A DNA stretch of 18,701 nt from Oscillospiraceae bacterium (GTDB lineage Bacteria; Bacillota; Clostridia; Oscillospirales; Oscillospiraceae). Shown here piece by piece: positions 1 through 6,085 of the stretch. Position numbers and translations under genes: made by a program. The notes under the pieces are model-generated. The model made no database searches and was not told where the DNA came from. It saw only the letters and a program-made list of their open reading frames with translations. The stretch's first letter is position 1. Each line of letters begins with the position of its first letter. Location of the stretch: positions 1 through 18,701 of the forward strand of contig JAFYUG010000061.1 of NCBI GenBank assembly GCA_017558545.1, written 5' to 3'.

Positions 1-219
1 GAGGAGAAGACCGAGTTCGACGTCGTCATGACCGACTTCGGCGCTGAGAAGATCAAGGTCATCAAGGAAGTCCGCGGCATCACCGGTCTGGGCCTGGCTG
101 AGGCCAAGGCTAAGGTCGAGGCTATCCCCGCTGTCCTGAAGGAAGCTGTCTCCAAGGAAGAGGCAGAAGAGATCAAGGCCAAGCTCGAAGCTGTTGGCGC
201 AAAGGTCGAAATCAAGTAA
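1..219 (+). CDS. rplL: 50S ribosomal protein L7/L12, C-terminal part (5' end outside window)
   Basis: The frame is open from base 1 and ends at the TAA at 217-219, giving 72 residues of the C-terminal domain of L7/L12, the stalk protein that recruits translation factors to the ribosome. The family pattern is clear: EKTEFDVV, then KIKVIKEVRGITGLGLAEAK, VSKEEAEEIK and a final GAKVEIK. The N-terminal dimerisation domain and hinge lie upstream of the window. The internal ATG at 28 is not a start, because the conserved domain begins before it. A strong terminator follows 21 bp after the stop, so this is the end of its transcription unit. The identification is secure. Confidence 0.97.
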   Translation, partial: EEKTEFDVVMTDFGAEKIKVIKEVRGITGLGLAEAKAKVEAIPAVLKEAVSKEEAEEIKAKLEAVGAKVEIK

Positions 220-240
220 GTTTATTCTTGATAATTATAA

Positions 241-273
241 AGAAGCACTGCTTTTGCAGTGCTTCTTTTTTTT
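241..273 (+). terminator. Intrinsic terminator of the rplL operon
   Basis: A perfect 11-bp stem (241-251 with 256-266) with a four-T loop is followed by a run of seven more T residues to 273. This is a textbook rho-independent terminator for the ribosomal protein transcript. Confidence 0.95.
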
Positions 274-293
274 GCATTCAGGCGTGGACACAA

Positions 294-442
294 CCTCCCT
301 CCCTCTGACGAGGGAGGTGGCTTCGCCCCAGGCGAAGTCGGAGGGAGAGACAAAATAGTGAGAAATTTGCTTTTCTGCTTGACCATCATTTTATTCTCTC
401 CCTCAGTCGCTTCGCGACAGCTCCCTCATCAGAGGGAGCCTT
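294..442. repeat. Composite palindromic intergenic repeat, copy 1 (module A then module B)
   Basis: Module A (294-350) holds two nested hairpins, CCCTC...GAGGG and GGCTTCGCC...GGCGAAGTC, ending in GGAGGGAGAGA. Module B (396-442) holds CAGTCGCTTCGCGACAG and CTCCCTCATCAGAGGGAG. The two are separated by about 45 bp. Reverse complements of both modules recur in inverted order at 1743-1992, so this is a dispersed repeat family and not a local structure. No open frame of note lies in it. It resembles the MITE-like palindromic elements common between genes in gut Clostridia; that comparison is from general knowledge. Confidence 0.8.
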
Positions 443-477
443 AGATAGTGCAAGGTAGTGTTATATGCACTAACATC

Positions 478-506
478 TTGAAAATCTTTTTGATATATGA
501 GATAAT
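478..506 (+). promoter_or_regulatory. Candidate sigma-A promoter for rsmE
   Basis: TTGAAA at 478-483 and GATAAT at 501-506 are separated by exactly 17 bp. Transcription would start near 513, shortly before the GGGGAGG ribosome binding site at 529-535. The call rests on sequence match only. Confidence 0.55.
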
Positions 507-542
507 CTTCAAAACTAAAGCTCAATTGGGGAGGAAATCACC

Positions 543-1280
543 ATGCCCAGATTTTTCATGGCCGGCAGCAATATTGCAGGCGGCGTTGCATATATCTCCG
601 GCGCTGACGCCGACCATATCAAAGTTCTTCGCCTTAAAATCGGCGACAAAATCGTAATTTGCGACGGCAACAAAAATGACCACTATTGCCGCATCAAGAG
701 CCTCGCTCCCGGTGCCGTGGAGGCCGAGGTTATAGAGAGCGTTGTCTGCCCCGCCGAGCCCAGCGTCCATGTAACCGTTTTGGCCGGCGTTCCCAAGCAG
801 GGCGAGCGCAGCGACTATATTGTTCAGAAATGCACCGAGTCCGGCGCTTCTGAAATTGTCTTTTTCATGTGCCACCGCTGCGTGGCCAGACCCGACCCCA
901 AGGGCATGGAGAAAAAGCTCCAGCGCTGGCAGCGTATAGCCGAGGAGGCCGCCAAGCAGTCCGGTCGCGGAATTATTCCCAAGGTTCGGGCAGTTAATAG
1001 TTTTGCCGAGGCTTTGGACATTGCCATCAAGACCGACCTGCCCCTTTTCATGTATGAAACCGGCGACAGGGTTGAGCTGCGCGAAGCCATTGAGGCCGCA
1101 GGAGATATTTCCTCCGCCGCCATCATCACCGGCCCCGAAGGCGGTTTTGAGCCTTTCGAAGCAGATTTGGCCGCAAAAATCGGCATTAAGCTCTGCGCCA
1201 TGGGTCCCCGCATTCTCCGCTGCGAAACCGCGCCCCTTGCCGCCCTCACCGCCTTGATGTACGCCACGGGCAACCTTTGA
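543..1280 (+). CDS. rsmE: 16S rRNA (uracil-1498-N3)-methyltransferase RsmE
   Basis: This 245-residue protein has the normal length for RsmE, the SPOUT-class enzyme that uses S-adenosylmethionine to methylate N3 of U1498 in 16S rRNA near the decoding centre. The N-terminal half (about 1-70) is the PUA-like RNA-binding domain, containing ADHIKVLRLKIGD. The C-terminal SPOUT knot shows the SAM-binding motifs ITGPEGGF (195-202) and MGPRILRCETAPLAAL (220-235). GGGGAGG lies 7 bp before the ATG at 543 and fixes the start. The gene has its own candidate promoter and a terminator downstream, so it is probably monocistronic. In many Firmicutes rsmE follows prmA or dnaJ; here it follows rplL across a repeat element. 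Confidence 0.95.
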   Translation: MPRFFMAGSNIAGGVAYISGADADHIKVLRLKIGDKIVICDGNKNDHYCRIKSLAPGAVEAEVIESVVCPAEPSVHVTVLAGVPKQGERSDYIVQKCTESGASEIVFFMCHRCVARPDPKGMEKKLQRWQRIAEEAAKQSGRGIIPKVRAVNSFAEALDIAIKTDLPLFMYETGDRVELREAIEAAGDISSAAIITGPEGGFEPFEADLAAKIGIKLCAMGPRILRCETAPLAALTALMYATGNL

Positions 1281-1369
1281 TAAATAATGTGATTAGAAAA
1301 GCTCCCTTTAGGCGGACTCACATAGGGATTTATACGCTCCAAAGCGTATCTTTTCCGGCAATACTTCAT

Positions 1370-1410
1370 AAAAAAGCCATGGCAGGAGACAGCCTTGCCA
1401 TGGCTTTTTT
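1370..1410 (+). terminator. Intrinsic terminator downstream of rsmE
   Basis: AAAAAGCCATGGCA (1371-1384) pairs with TGCCATGGCTTTTT (1396-1409) around an 11-nt loop. It is flanked by A and T tracts, so it could work in both directions. It lies about 90 bp after the rsmE stop. Confidence 0.85.
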
Positions 1411-1463
1411 ACGGCGGCAGTGAGCAGCCGCCCTACGGTGGCGCGGGAAACTAAAGACTAATC

Positions 1464-1543
1464 GTAGGGGCGAGCATCGCTCGTCCGCGCATCGAACGCA
1501 TTTTGTCCATACAATTCGGGCTGTCGAGGACGCCAGCCCCTAC
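1464..1543. repeat. GTAGGGGC-ended short repeat, 80 bp
   Basis: The segment begins GTAGGGGC (1464-1471) and ends with its exact complement GCCCCTAC (1536-1543). Internal short palindromes such as GCGAGCATCGCTCG are present. The same ends bound the 48-bp element at 1853-1900, and CCCTAC tails also occur near 1429 and 1638. This indicates a small non-coding repeat family. No gene is evident in 1411-1990. Confidence 0.65.
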
Positions 1544-1564
1544 AAATGACACATAGTAAATTGG

Positions 1565-1721
1565 AGTCATTGCGAGGAGGCCGTTGGCCGACGTGGCAAT
1601 CCGTAGCCAATATGCGGCGGCGCGATGTGGGCATCGCGCCCTACAAGGCGTTAATAATTTAAGTCATTGCGAGGAGGCCGTTGGCCGACGTGGCAATCCG
1701 TTACCCATATGCGGCGGTGCG
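1565..1721. repeat. Tandem pair of 60-bp repeats (97-bp period)
   Basis: Copy 1 (1565-1624) and copy 2 (1662-1721) match at 56 of 60 positions. The first 40 bases, from AGTCATTGCGAGGAGG to GGCAATCCGT, are identical. Each copy contains the inverted ends ATTGC...GCAAT, and the hairpin GCGATG-TGGG-CATCGC lies between them. ATTGCGAGGAGNNN...GGCAATCC repeats are frequent intergenic elements in many bacteria. Short open frames here look non-coding. Confidence 0.8.
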
Positions 1722-1742
1722 GAAACTAAAATTACGCATTTC

Positions 1743-1992
1743 AAGGCTCCCCTATTCGAGGGGAGCTGTCACACGAAGTGTGACTGAGGGGTTTCGAGAG
1801 GGCATTGAGCGGCTAAATAAGTGCTCAGATAATCGTTCAAACACCGAACTCAGTAGGGGCGACCTTCGGTCGCCCGCGGGCGAACACAGTTCGCCCCTAC
1901 AAGCTCAAAGTTTTTTGCACTCAGATAATCATAGAAACCCCTCCGACTTCGCCTAAAGACGAAGCCACCTCCCCTCAAATAGGGGAGGCTTT
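1743..1992. repeat. Composite palindromic repeat, copy 2 (inverted, expanded)
   Basis: Module B' (1743-1800: CTCCCCTATTCGAGGGGAG then CTGTCACACGAAGTGTGACTG) and module A' (1934-1992: CCGACTTCGCC...GACGAAGCC then CTCCCCTCAAATAGGGGAG) are the reverse complements, in reversed order, of modules B and A at 294-442. The spacer is about 133 bp instead of about 45 bp. It contains a second repeat (1853-1900) and two copies of CTCAGATAATC (1824-1834 and 1920-1930). Stem changes are compensatory: GAGGG/CCCTC in copy 1 becomes GAGGGG/CCCCTC here. Confidence 0.75.
1853..1900. repeat. 48-bp GTAGGGGCGA...TCGCCCCTAC repeat nested in a larger repeat
   Basis: Perfect 10-bp terminal inverted repeats (1853-1862 and 1891-1900) enclose two internal hairpins, GCGACCTTCGGTCGC and GGGCGAACACAGTTCGCCC. 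Ends and style match the 1464-1543 element. It lies inside the spacer of the composite repeat at 1743-1992. Confidence 0.7.
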
Positions 1993-2001
1993 AAAATGGT
2001 A

Positions 2002-2033
2002 AAAACACCGACCTTGCACAAGGTCGGTGTTTT
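2002..2033 (-). terminator. Intrinsic terminator of the degV gene
   Basis: A perfect 14-bp stem, AAAACACCGACCTT (2002-2015) with its complement at 2020-2033, encloses the loop GCAC. On the minus strand it ends in a run of T residues, 14 bp after the degV stop codon. It is symmetric enough to act in both directions. Confidence 0.9.
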
Positions 2034-2047
2034 GCTATTTATTATCC

Positions 2048-2935
2048 TTACTCAGCGCGTCTATCGCCCCAGAAGAAAATGGCGATGGTGCCGGGGCCGG
2101 TGTGGCTGCCGATAACGGTGCCGATATTATTGATGAGAACCTTCTCCTTCAGCTTGGGGAACTTCTCTTCAATGGCGTCGGCCACCTCGCGGGCATCCTC
2201 AATGCAGGCGGACTGGCACATATAGCACTTATCGCTATAATCGTAGCCATCAGCGGCAAACTCTTCCATGCGCTTGACTATCTCCTGCAGAACCTTCTTC
2301 TTGCCTCTTACCTTAACGCGGGGAACGAGGTGGCCTTCGGTGTCCATATTCATGAGGGGGCAGATATTCAGCAGACCGCCGAACACACCGGAGGCCTTGG
2401 AAATGCGGCCGCCCTTGACAAAGAAGGTGAGGTCGGTGGAAAGGAACCAAATCTGAAGATTGAGCTTATTTTCCTCTGCCCATGCGTGGACTTCGTCAAT
2501 GCTCTTGCCCTCGTCCCGAAGGTCGGCAAGCTTATCCACAAGAAGGCCGAAACCGGAGGAGGCAGCCAGAGAGTCCACAACATAGATCTTGCGCTCGGGA
2601 TAGCGCTCGGCGGCAATGAGGGCTGCGTTGCAGGCGGAGTTATAGCTGCCGGAAATGCCGGAGGACAGGCAGACATGCAAAATATCCTGACCGCGGGAGA
2701 GAATGCTCTCGAAATGATCCAAATACTCGGAAATATTAACCTGAGCGGTGCGGGTATCGGCGCCCTCGCTCATGCGCTTATAAAACTCATCAAAGGGAAT
2801 GGACTGGCCAAGGTCATCCATATACTCAACATCGTCCATGAAGTAATGGAAGCAGATATATTCAATGCCGCGGCTTTCGAAGTGTGCCTTGGAAAGGTCG
2901 GCAGTGGAACAGGCACTAAGTACAAAATTGCTCAT
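2048..2935 (-). CDS. DegV family fatty-acid-binding protein
   Basis: This 295-residue protein has the usual DegV length. DegV/FakB-type proteins bind a fatty acid in a cleft between two alpha/beta domains and present it to the FakA kinase for phosphorylation and use in phospholipid synthesis. Family signs are the N-terminal FVLSACSTADLS, the DDLGQSIPFDEFY stretch, the fatty-acid contact loop LSSGISGSYNSA (about 89-100), and the C-terminal IGTVIGSHTGPGTIAIFF (about 269-286). The only ATG at the conserved N-terminus is at 2935; AGGAG lies about 12 bp upstream, longer spacing than usual. It stands alone between two terminators. Whether it partners with FakA cannot be told here, as no fakA is in the window. 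Confidence 0.93.
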   Translation of the reverse strand: MSNFVLSACSTADLSKAHFESRGIEYICFHYFMDDVEYMDDLGQSIPFDEFYKRMSEGADTRTAQVNISEYLDHFESILSRGQDILHVCLSSGISGSYNSACNAALIAAERYPERKIYVVDSLAASSGFGLLVDKLADLRDEGKSIDEVHAWAEENKLNLQIWFLSTDLTFFVKGGRISKASGVFGGLLNICPLMNMDTEGHLVPRVKVRGKKKVLQEIVKRMEEFAADGYDYSDKCYMCQSACIEDAREVADAIEEKFPKLKEKVLINNIGTVIGSHTGPGTIAIFFWGDRRAE

Positions 2936-3043
2936 GGGGTTTATTTTCTCCTAATCTTGTTTTTGGCGTTTTGCCTTTGTCCATTCTGCCTTATAAGCAC
3001 TATTTTTGCAAACTACTATGCAGCGCAGCCTCTCTACTACGCG

Positions 3044-3080
3044 AAAACACCCACTCTACTAATAGTAGAGTGGGTGTTTT
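3044..3080. terminator. Long perfect hairpin with A/T flanks, bidirectional terminator-like
   Basis: A 17-bp perfect stem (3044-3060 with 3064-3080) with loop AAT runs from AAAACACCCACT to GTGGGTGTTTT. It lies upstream of degV and downstream of nothing obvious on the plus strand, so it may belong to the stacked repeat cluster that follows and not terminate a gene. Confidence 0.6.
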
Positions 3081-3085
3081 TAACA

Positions 3086-3328
3086 TCAAAAAAGTGGCTT
3101 CGCACTTTTTTGACAAGGCTGCAGCCCGCTGCATCGCATAAAATGTGCGCTATATGCGCACATTTTATGCGATGCAGCGGGCTGATAAGTGTTTTTTCCG
3201 ACGCCGCAGCGTTAAGAAAACATGCCGGTGGCATGTTTTTAGCGCAGGCCGCAGGAGCTATGCTCCGAGGAGGGAACTAAGTGTCGCCGGAAAAAACTTA
3301 TTAAATTTTTTCGCGTCTGCGGACGCGA
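3086..3328. repeat. Cluster of stacked and nested inverted repeats
   Basis: Five further palindromes follow in 240 bp. TCAAAAAAGTG/CACTTTTTTGA pairs 3086-3096 with 3103-3113. A perfect 29-bp arm pair lies at 3122-3150 and 3156-3184 with loop TATAT. AAAACATGCC/GGCATGTTTT pairs 3217-3226 with 3230-3239. GGAGC-TAT-GCTCC lies near 3254-3266. TTCGCGTC-TGC-GGACGCGAA lies near 3309-3328. An outer pair TAAG..TTTTTTCCG (3186-3200) and CGGAAAAAACTTA (3288-3300) encloses some of them. There is no coding potential. With the hairpin at 3044-3080 it fills the 460-bp gap between degV and the next gene. Confidence 0.8.
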
Positions 3329-3354
3329 ACTCTGTGAGACATTTTTAAATGCAA

Positions 3355-3389
3355 AATCTCCAATTCTGCTATTCACAGAACTGGAGATT
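3355..3389 (-). terminator. Intrinsic terminator of the HTH-membrane protein gene
   Basis: AATCTCCAATTCTG (3355-3368) pairs with CAGAACTGGAGATT (3376-3389), with one wobble. On the minus strand the stem is followed by TTTTGCATTTAAAAA. It sits 5 bp after the stop of the gene at 3395-4000. Confidence 0.75.
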
Positions 3390-3394
3390 GCTAA

Positions 3395-4000
3395 TCATTT
3401 GCTCTTCTTTTTGCGTTTTATGCGCTTGTTGCCTATCTGGAAGCTGAGATATACAACCACTTCGGCAGGAATAGCGATAATAAACATCTGCCAGAAATTA
3501 TACTCCAAAAGTACGAAGTAAATCAAAGCCAGTATGCAAAGCACCAGAGCGCCCACTATATACATATTGTGCTTACCCTTAAACCAAATGGAGTTGAGCA
3601 CCAGCCATGTTATCAAGGACACGGGTACGGCGGCAACGAAGCCTATCCAATGGGCATAACCCAAAAGCCAGGCCACGACGAACTCCGCAACGGTGAGAGT
3701 CCATATACCGGCTATGCAGGCAAGGGTGATGAAAAGGCGGCTATAGCTCTCCGTTTCCTCGCCGGGACTCTGAGGCTTTTCCCATTGATCGTGGCTGGAA
3801 ATGAGATAATCCACACTTACGCCGAAAAGCTCCGCCATGCACTTGAGCACATAGGCATCGGGGACGGATTCTCCCCTCTCCCACTTGGAAACGGACTTAT
3901 CGGAATAATGGAGCTTTTCGCCCAGTTCAGCCTGAGTTAGCCCCGCCGCAGTTCTAAGCTTTATTAAGTTGCTTGCGAAAATTATTTTAAGTTCATCCAT
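3395..4000 (-). CDS. XRE-family HTH protein with C-terminal membrane segments
   Basis: The protein has 201 residues. Residues about 8-62 form a Cro/C1-type helix-turn-helix (NLIKLRTAAGLTQAELGEKL, then YSDKSVSKWERGESVPDAYV and LAELFGVSVDYLI-like spacing). After a short linker (about 70-85), four hydrophobic segments run from about 86 to 190, and the tail is very basic (NKRIKRKKKSK). This architecture is a recurrent Firmicutes type, a DNA-binding head tethered to the membrane; its signal and targets are generally unknown. The ATG at 4000 has AGGA about 11 bp upstream. It has its own terminator and appears monocistronic. The domain call is firm; the function is not known. Confidence 0.85.
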   Translation of the reverse strand: MDELKIIFASNLIKLRTAAGLTQAELGEKLHYSDKSVSKWERGESVPDAYVLKCMAELFGVSVDYLISSHDQWEKPQSPGEETESYSRLFITLACIAGIWTLTVAEFVVAWLLGYAHWIGFVAAVPVSLITWLVLNSIWFKGKHNMYIVGALVLCILALIYFVLLEYNFWQMFIIAIPAEVVVYLSFQIGNKRIKRKKKSK

Positions 4001-4061
4001 TAATAAAAATATCCTAAGAAAAATTTCTATTTATTTTACCCTTTTTTCCTCCACATTGCAA

Positions 4062-4107
4062 GAAAAAAAGAACTCGTGCCCCTGCTTAAGTGCTTGGGGC
4101 ACGAGTT
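4062..4107 (-). terminator. Intrinsic terminator of the agcS-type symporter gene
   Basis: A perfect 12-bp stem (4071-4082 with 4096-4107), AACTCGTGCCCC/GGGGCACGAGTT, is followed on the minus strand by seven T residues (4063-4069 on the plus strand are A). It lies 14 bp past the symporter stop codon. Confidence 0.92.
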
Positions 4108-4121
4108 TAATAGCTTCTTGC

Positions 4122-5576
4122 TTACTTCTTAAGCTGGGAGAAATGCTCCTTGGTGAGCTTGATAACAACGCCGCTGAGGCCAAGCAGAGCCACAAGGTTG
4201 GGCAGAGCCATGAAGCCGTTGAGGGTATCGGCAATGTTCCAAACAAGGCTCATCTTCAGGGTGGAGCCAATAACAACGGCCACAACGAAGATAAGCTGAT
4301 AAATTCTCAGACCCTTGCCCTTGAAGAGGAACTCAAAGCAGCGGGTGCCGTAGAGAGACCAGCTGAGAACGGTGGAGAGAGCGAAGAGGCTTATGCCCAC
4401 GGCAATGATGAGAGCGCCAATTTTGCCGCCGAATACAGTTCCGAAGGAATCTGCCATCAGAGCGGTGGAGTCCATAGCGTTGGAGCCCCAATCGATGGCA
4501 AGGCCGCCTGCCTGAGCATCAGCGGTGCAGATGAGCATGCAGATGCTGGTGAGGGTGCAGATAACGATGGTATCCATGAATACTTCGAAGATGCCGTAAA
4601 GACCCTGCTTAACGGGATCCTTTTCGGAGGAAGCAGCATGGGCAATGGGAGCAGAACCGAGACCGGCTTCGTTGGAGAATACGCCGCGGCCTACGCCCTT
4701 CTGAATGGTGGTCATAATAGCAATGCCGGTGGCGCCGCCCAGAGCTGCGTCAGCGGAGAAAGCACCCTTGAAAATCATGCCGAAGGCGGGGCCAATGGCA
4801 TTGAGATTGGAGAAGATAACGATGAAAGCGCCGATGATATAGATAGCAGCCATAACGGGAACCAGCTTTTCGGTTACGGAGCCTATGCGCTTGATGCCGC
4901 CCAACAGAACAAGAGCAACGATGATGGCGATGATAACGCCGATAACGATGCTGCTTACGGGAACGGTCTGGCCGAAGAGAGCAACGGTGGTGGCTGCGGT
5001 GTTGCCGCCGAACTGGTCAATGGCGTTGTTGATGGAGGAGGCAATGGTGTTAACCTGAGTCATGTTGCCGATACCGAAGGCTGCAAGAGCGCCCAGCACG
5101 CAGAATACATAGCCCAGCCATGCCCAGCCCTTACCAAGGCCGTTCTTTATGTAGTACATAGGACCGCCAACCCAGTCGCCCTTGGCGTTGCGCTCGCGAT
5201 ACTTGATGGAGAGAACAACTTCGGCGTACTTGGTGACCATGCCGAAAAGAGCGCTGACCCACATCCAGAAAACTGCACCGGGGCCACCGACGATAATAGC
5301 GCCGGTTACGCCGGCAATGTTACCGGTGCCGACGGTTGCAGCCAAAGCGGTGGTAACGGCCTGCAGAGGTGTTACTTCGCCCTCGCCGGCCTCAACCTTC
5401 TTAAACATCTTGCCAACGGTATTCTTCATGGCATAGCCGAAGCGGCCAAACTGAATAAAACCAACGCGAATACTGAGGTAAATTCCGGTGCCCACCAGCA
5501 ATATGAGCATCCAGGGGCCCCATGCATAGCCGTTGAGAACGTCTACAAATTCGCTGAACTTTTCCATTAGGGTCAT
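4122..5576 (-). CDS. AgcS family sodium (or proton)/alanine or glycine symporter
   Basis: The 484-residue membrane protein matches the alanine/glycine:cation symporter family in length and motifs: a VGTGNIAGVTGAI motif followed by GGPGAVFWMWVSALFGMVTK and KYAEVVLSIKYR, then VGGPMYYIKNGLG, GGIKRIGSVTEKLVP and GVFSNEAGLGSAPIAHAAS. About ten or more hydrophobic segments are visible. The start at 5576 (MTLMEKF) is chosen because AAGGAG lies 7 bp upstream; a longer frame to 5753 runs through the riboswitch and is not real. The leader carries a glycine riboswitch and terminator (5610-5806), so glycine is the likely substrate or at least the signal. The role is uptake of glycine/alanine coupled to Na+ or H+. 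It is monocistronic. Confidence 0.93.
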   Translation of the reverse strand: MTLMEKFSEFVDVLNGYAWGPWMLILLVGTGIYLSIRVGFIQFGRFGYAMKNTVGKMFKKVEAGEGEVTPLQAVTTALAATVGTGNIAGVTGAIIVGGPGAVFWMWVSALFGMVTKYAEVVLSIKYRERNAKGDWVGGPMYYIKNGLGKGWAWLGYVFCVLGALAAFGIGNMTQVNTIASSINNAIDQFGGNTAATTVALFGQTVPVSSIVIGVIIAIIVALVLLGGIKRIGSVTEKLVPVMAAIYIIGAFIVIFSNLNAIGPAFGMIFKGAFSADAALGGATGIAIMTTIQKGVGRGVFSNEAGLGSAPIAHAASSEKDPVKQGLYGIFEVFMDTIVICTLTSICMLICTADAQAGGLAIDWGSNAMDSTALMADSFGTVFGGKIGALIIAVGISLFALSTVLSWSLYGTRCFEFLFKGKGLRIYQLIFVVAVVIGSTLKMSLVWNIADTLNGFMALPNLVALLGLSGVVIKLTKEHFSQLKK

Positions 5577-5609
5577 TGTTTTTCTCCTTCCATCACTGCA
5601 AACATTATG

Positions 5610-5648
5610 AAAAACGCAAAAAGGGCAAGCCGAAAAACGGCATAGCCC
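5610..5648 (-). terminator. Leader terminator, likely expression platform of the glycine riboswitch
   Basis: On the minus strand GGGCTATGCCG (5648-5638) pairs with CGGCTTGCCC (5632-5623) around a five-T loop, followed by TTTTTGCGTTTTT. It lies between the aptamer (ending at 5689) and the ribosome binding site of the symporter, the normal place for a transcriptional riboswitch terminator. Confidence 0.75.
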
Positions 5649-5685
5649 CCCAGACAAAACTTCATAGCAAATTATACAAAAAACT

Positions 5686-5806
5686 TTTCTGTCCTTTTGC
5701 CTGAGAGAATTGGGGATTACCTCTCCCCTTGCGCCTTCTTTCTCCCGCGTCACTTACGCGGTTTTTCCAAAATGCTGTTTCTAAGCGGTTAAGTTCCAAC
5801 ACCGCC
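5686..5806 (-). promoter_or_regulatory. Glycine riboswitch upstream of the AgcS symporter
   Basis: Read on the minus strand, the hallmark 3' strand of the glycine aptamer is intact: TTCTCTCAGGCAAAAGGACAG (5709-5689). The partner GGGAGA (5746-5741) pairs with TCTCTC to form P1. GGCGCAAGGGG resembles the conserved GCCGAAGGGG core, and GGGG...CCCC forms a hairpin. A short stem, CCGCG-TAAGTGA-CGCGG, precedes it. I see only one clear aptamer; the peripheral stem between GGGAGA and GGCGC is unusually short, so the 5' boundary is approximate. The class is well known to bind glycine and to control glycine breakdown, efflux or uptake genes. Here the target is a symporter. Confidence 0.85.
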
Positions 5807-5879
5807 ACATCCATTATATGCAGCTTCCGCGTCGGTCTTGCCTGCTTAGTTCCTGCAACGATATTTGATTGATACAAAT

Positions 5880-5908
5880 ATAATAATATATTTTCTTCAG
5901 CATTGCAA
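5880..5908 (-). promoter_or_regulatory. Candidate promoter for the riboswitch-symporter transcript
   Basis: On the minus strand, TTGCAA (5908-5903) and TATTAT (5885-5880) are spaced 17 bp. This would give a leader of about 297 nt that includes the whole riboswitch. A second TATAAT lies at 5818-5813 but lacks a good -35, and starting there would trim the leader. Confidence 0.5.
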
Positions 5909-6040
5909 TACGTTAAATTAACAGATTTTTAACTTTGGACAAATATTCAGCCAGCGCCTTGCACAAATCCGGTGGCTTTTTATGGTTTCTCGCAGTTCTG
6001 CGAAGCCAAATCCTCCCTTGCATAGCCGCTGCATATTAAA

Positions 6041-6075
6041 AACGCCCCGATTTTGCAAAAAGCGAATCGGGGCGT
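6041..6075 (-). terminator. Intrinsic terminator after the TetR/small HTH operon
   Basis: ACGCCCCGATT (6042-6052) pairs perfectly with AATCGGGGCGT (6065-6075). On the minus strand the stem is followed by TTTTTAATAT. It lies about 10 bp after the stop of the small HTH protein. Confidence 0.92.
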
Positions 6076-6085
6076 GTTGCCGGTG

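Noticed and set aside
1565..1721. CRISPR-like array from the direct repeats
   Set aside because: There are only two copies of 60 bp, with no regular spacers and no cas genes; it is an intergenic repeat family.
1584..1956. Short open frames inside the repeat region (1584-1787, 1681-1956)
   Set aside because: They are made of palindromic repeat sequence, lack ribosome binding sites and show no protein family features.
2027..5570. Two long plus-strand open frames (2027-3280 and 3969-5570)
   Set aside because: They are mirror frames of degV and the AgcS symporter, with low-complexity translations; the real genes on the minus strand have family motifs, ribosome binding sites and terminators.
5577..5753. 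N-terminal extension of the symporter by 59 codons
   Set aside because: It runs through the riboswitch and terminator; the ATG at 5576 has a proper ribosome binding site and matches the family N-terminus.
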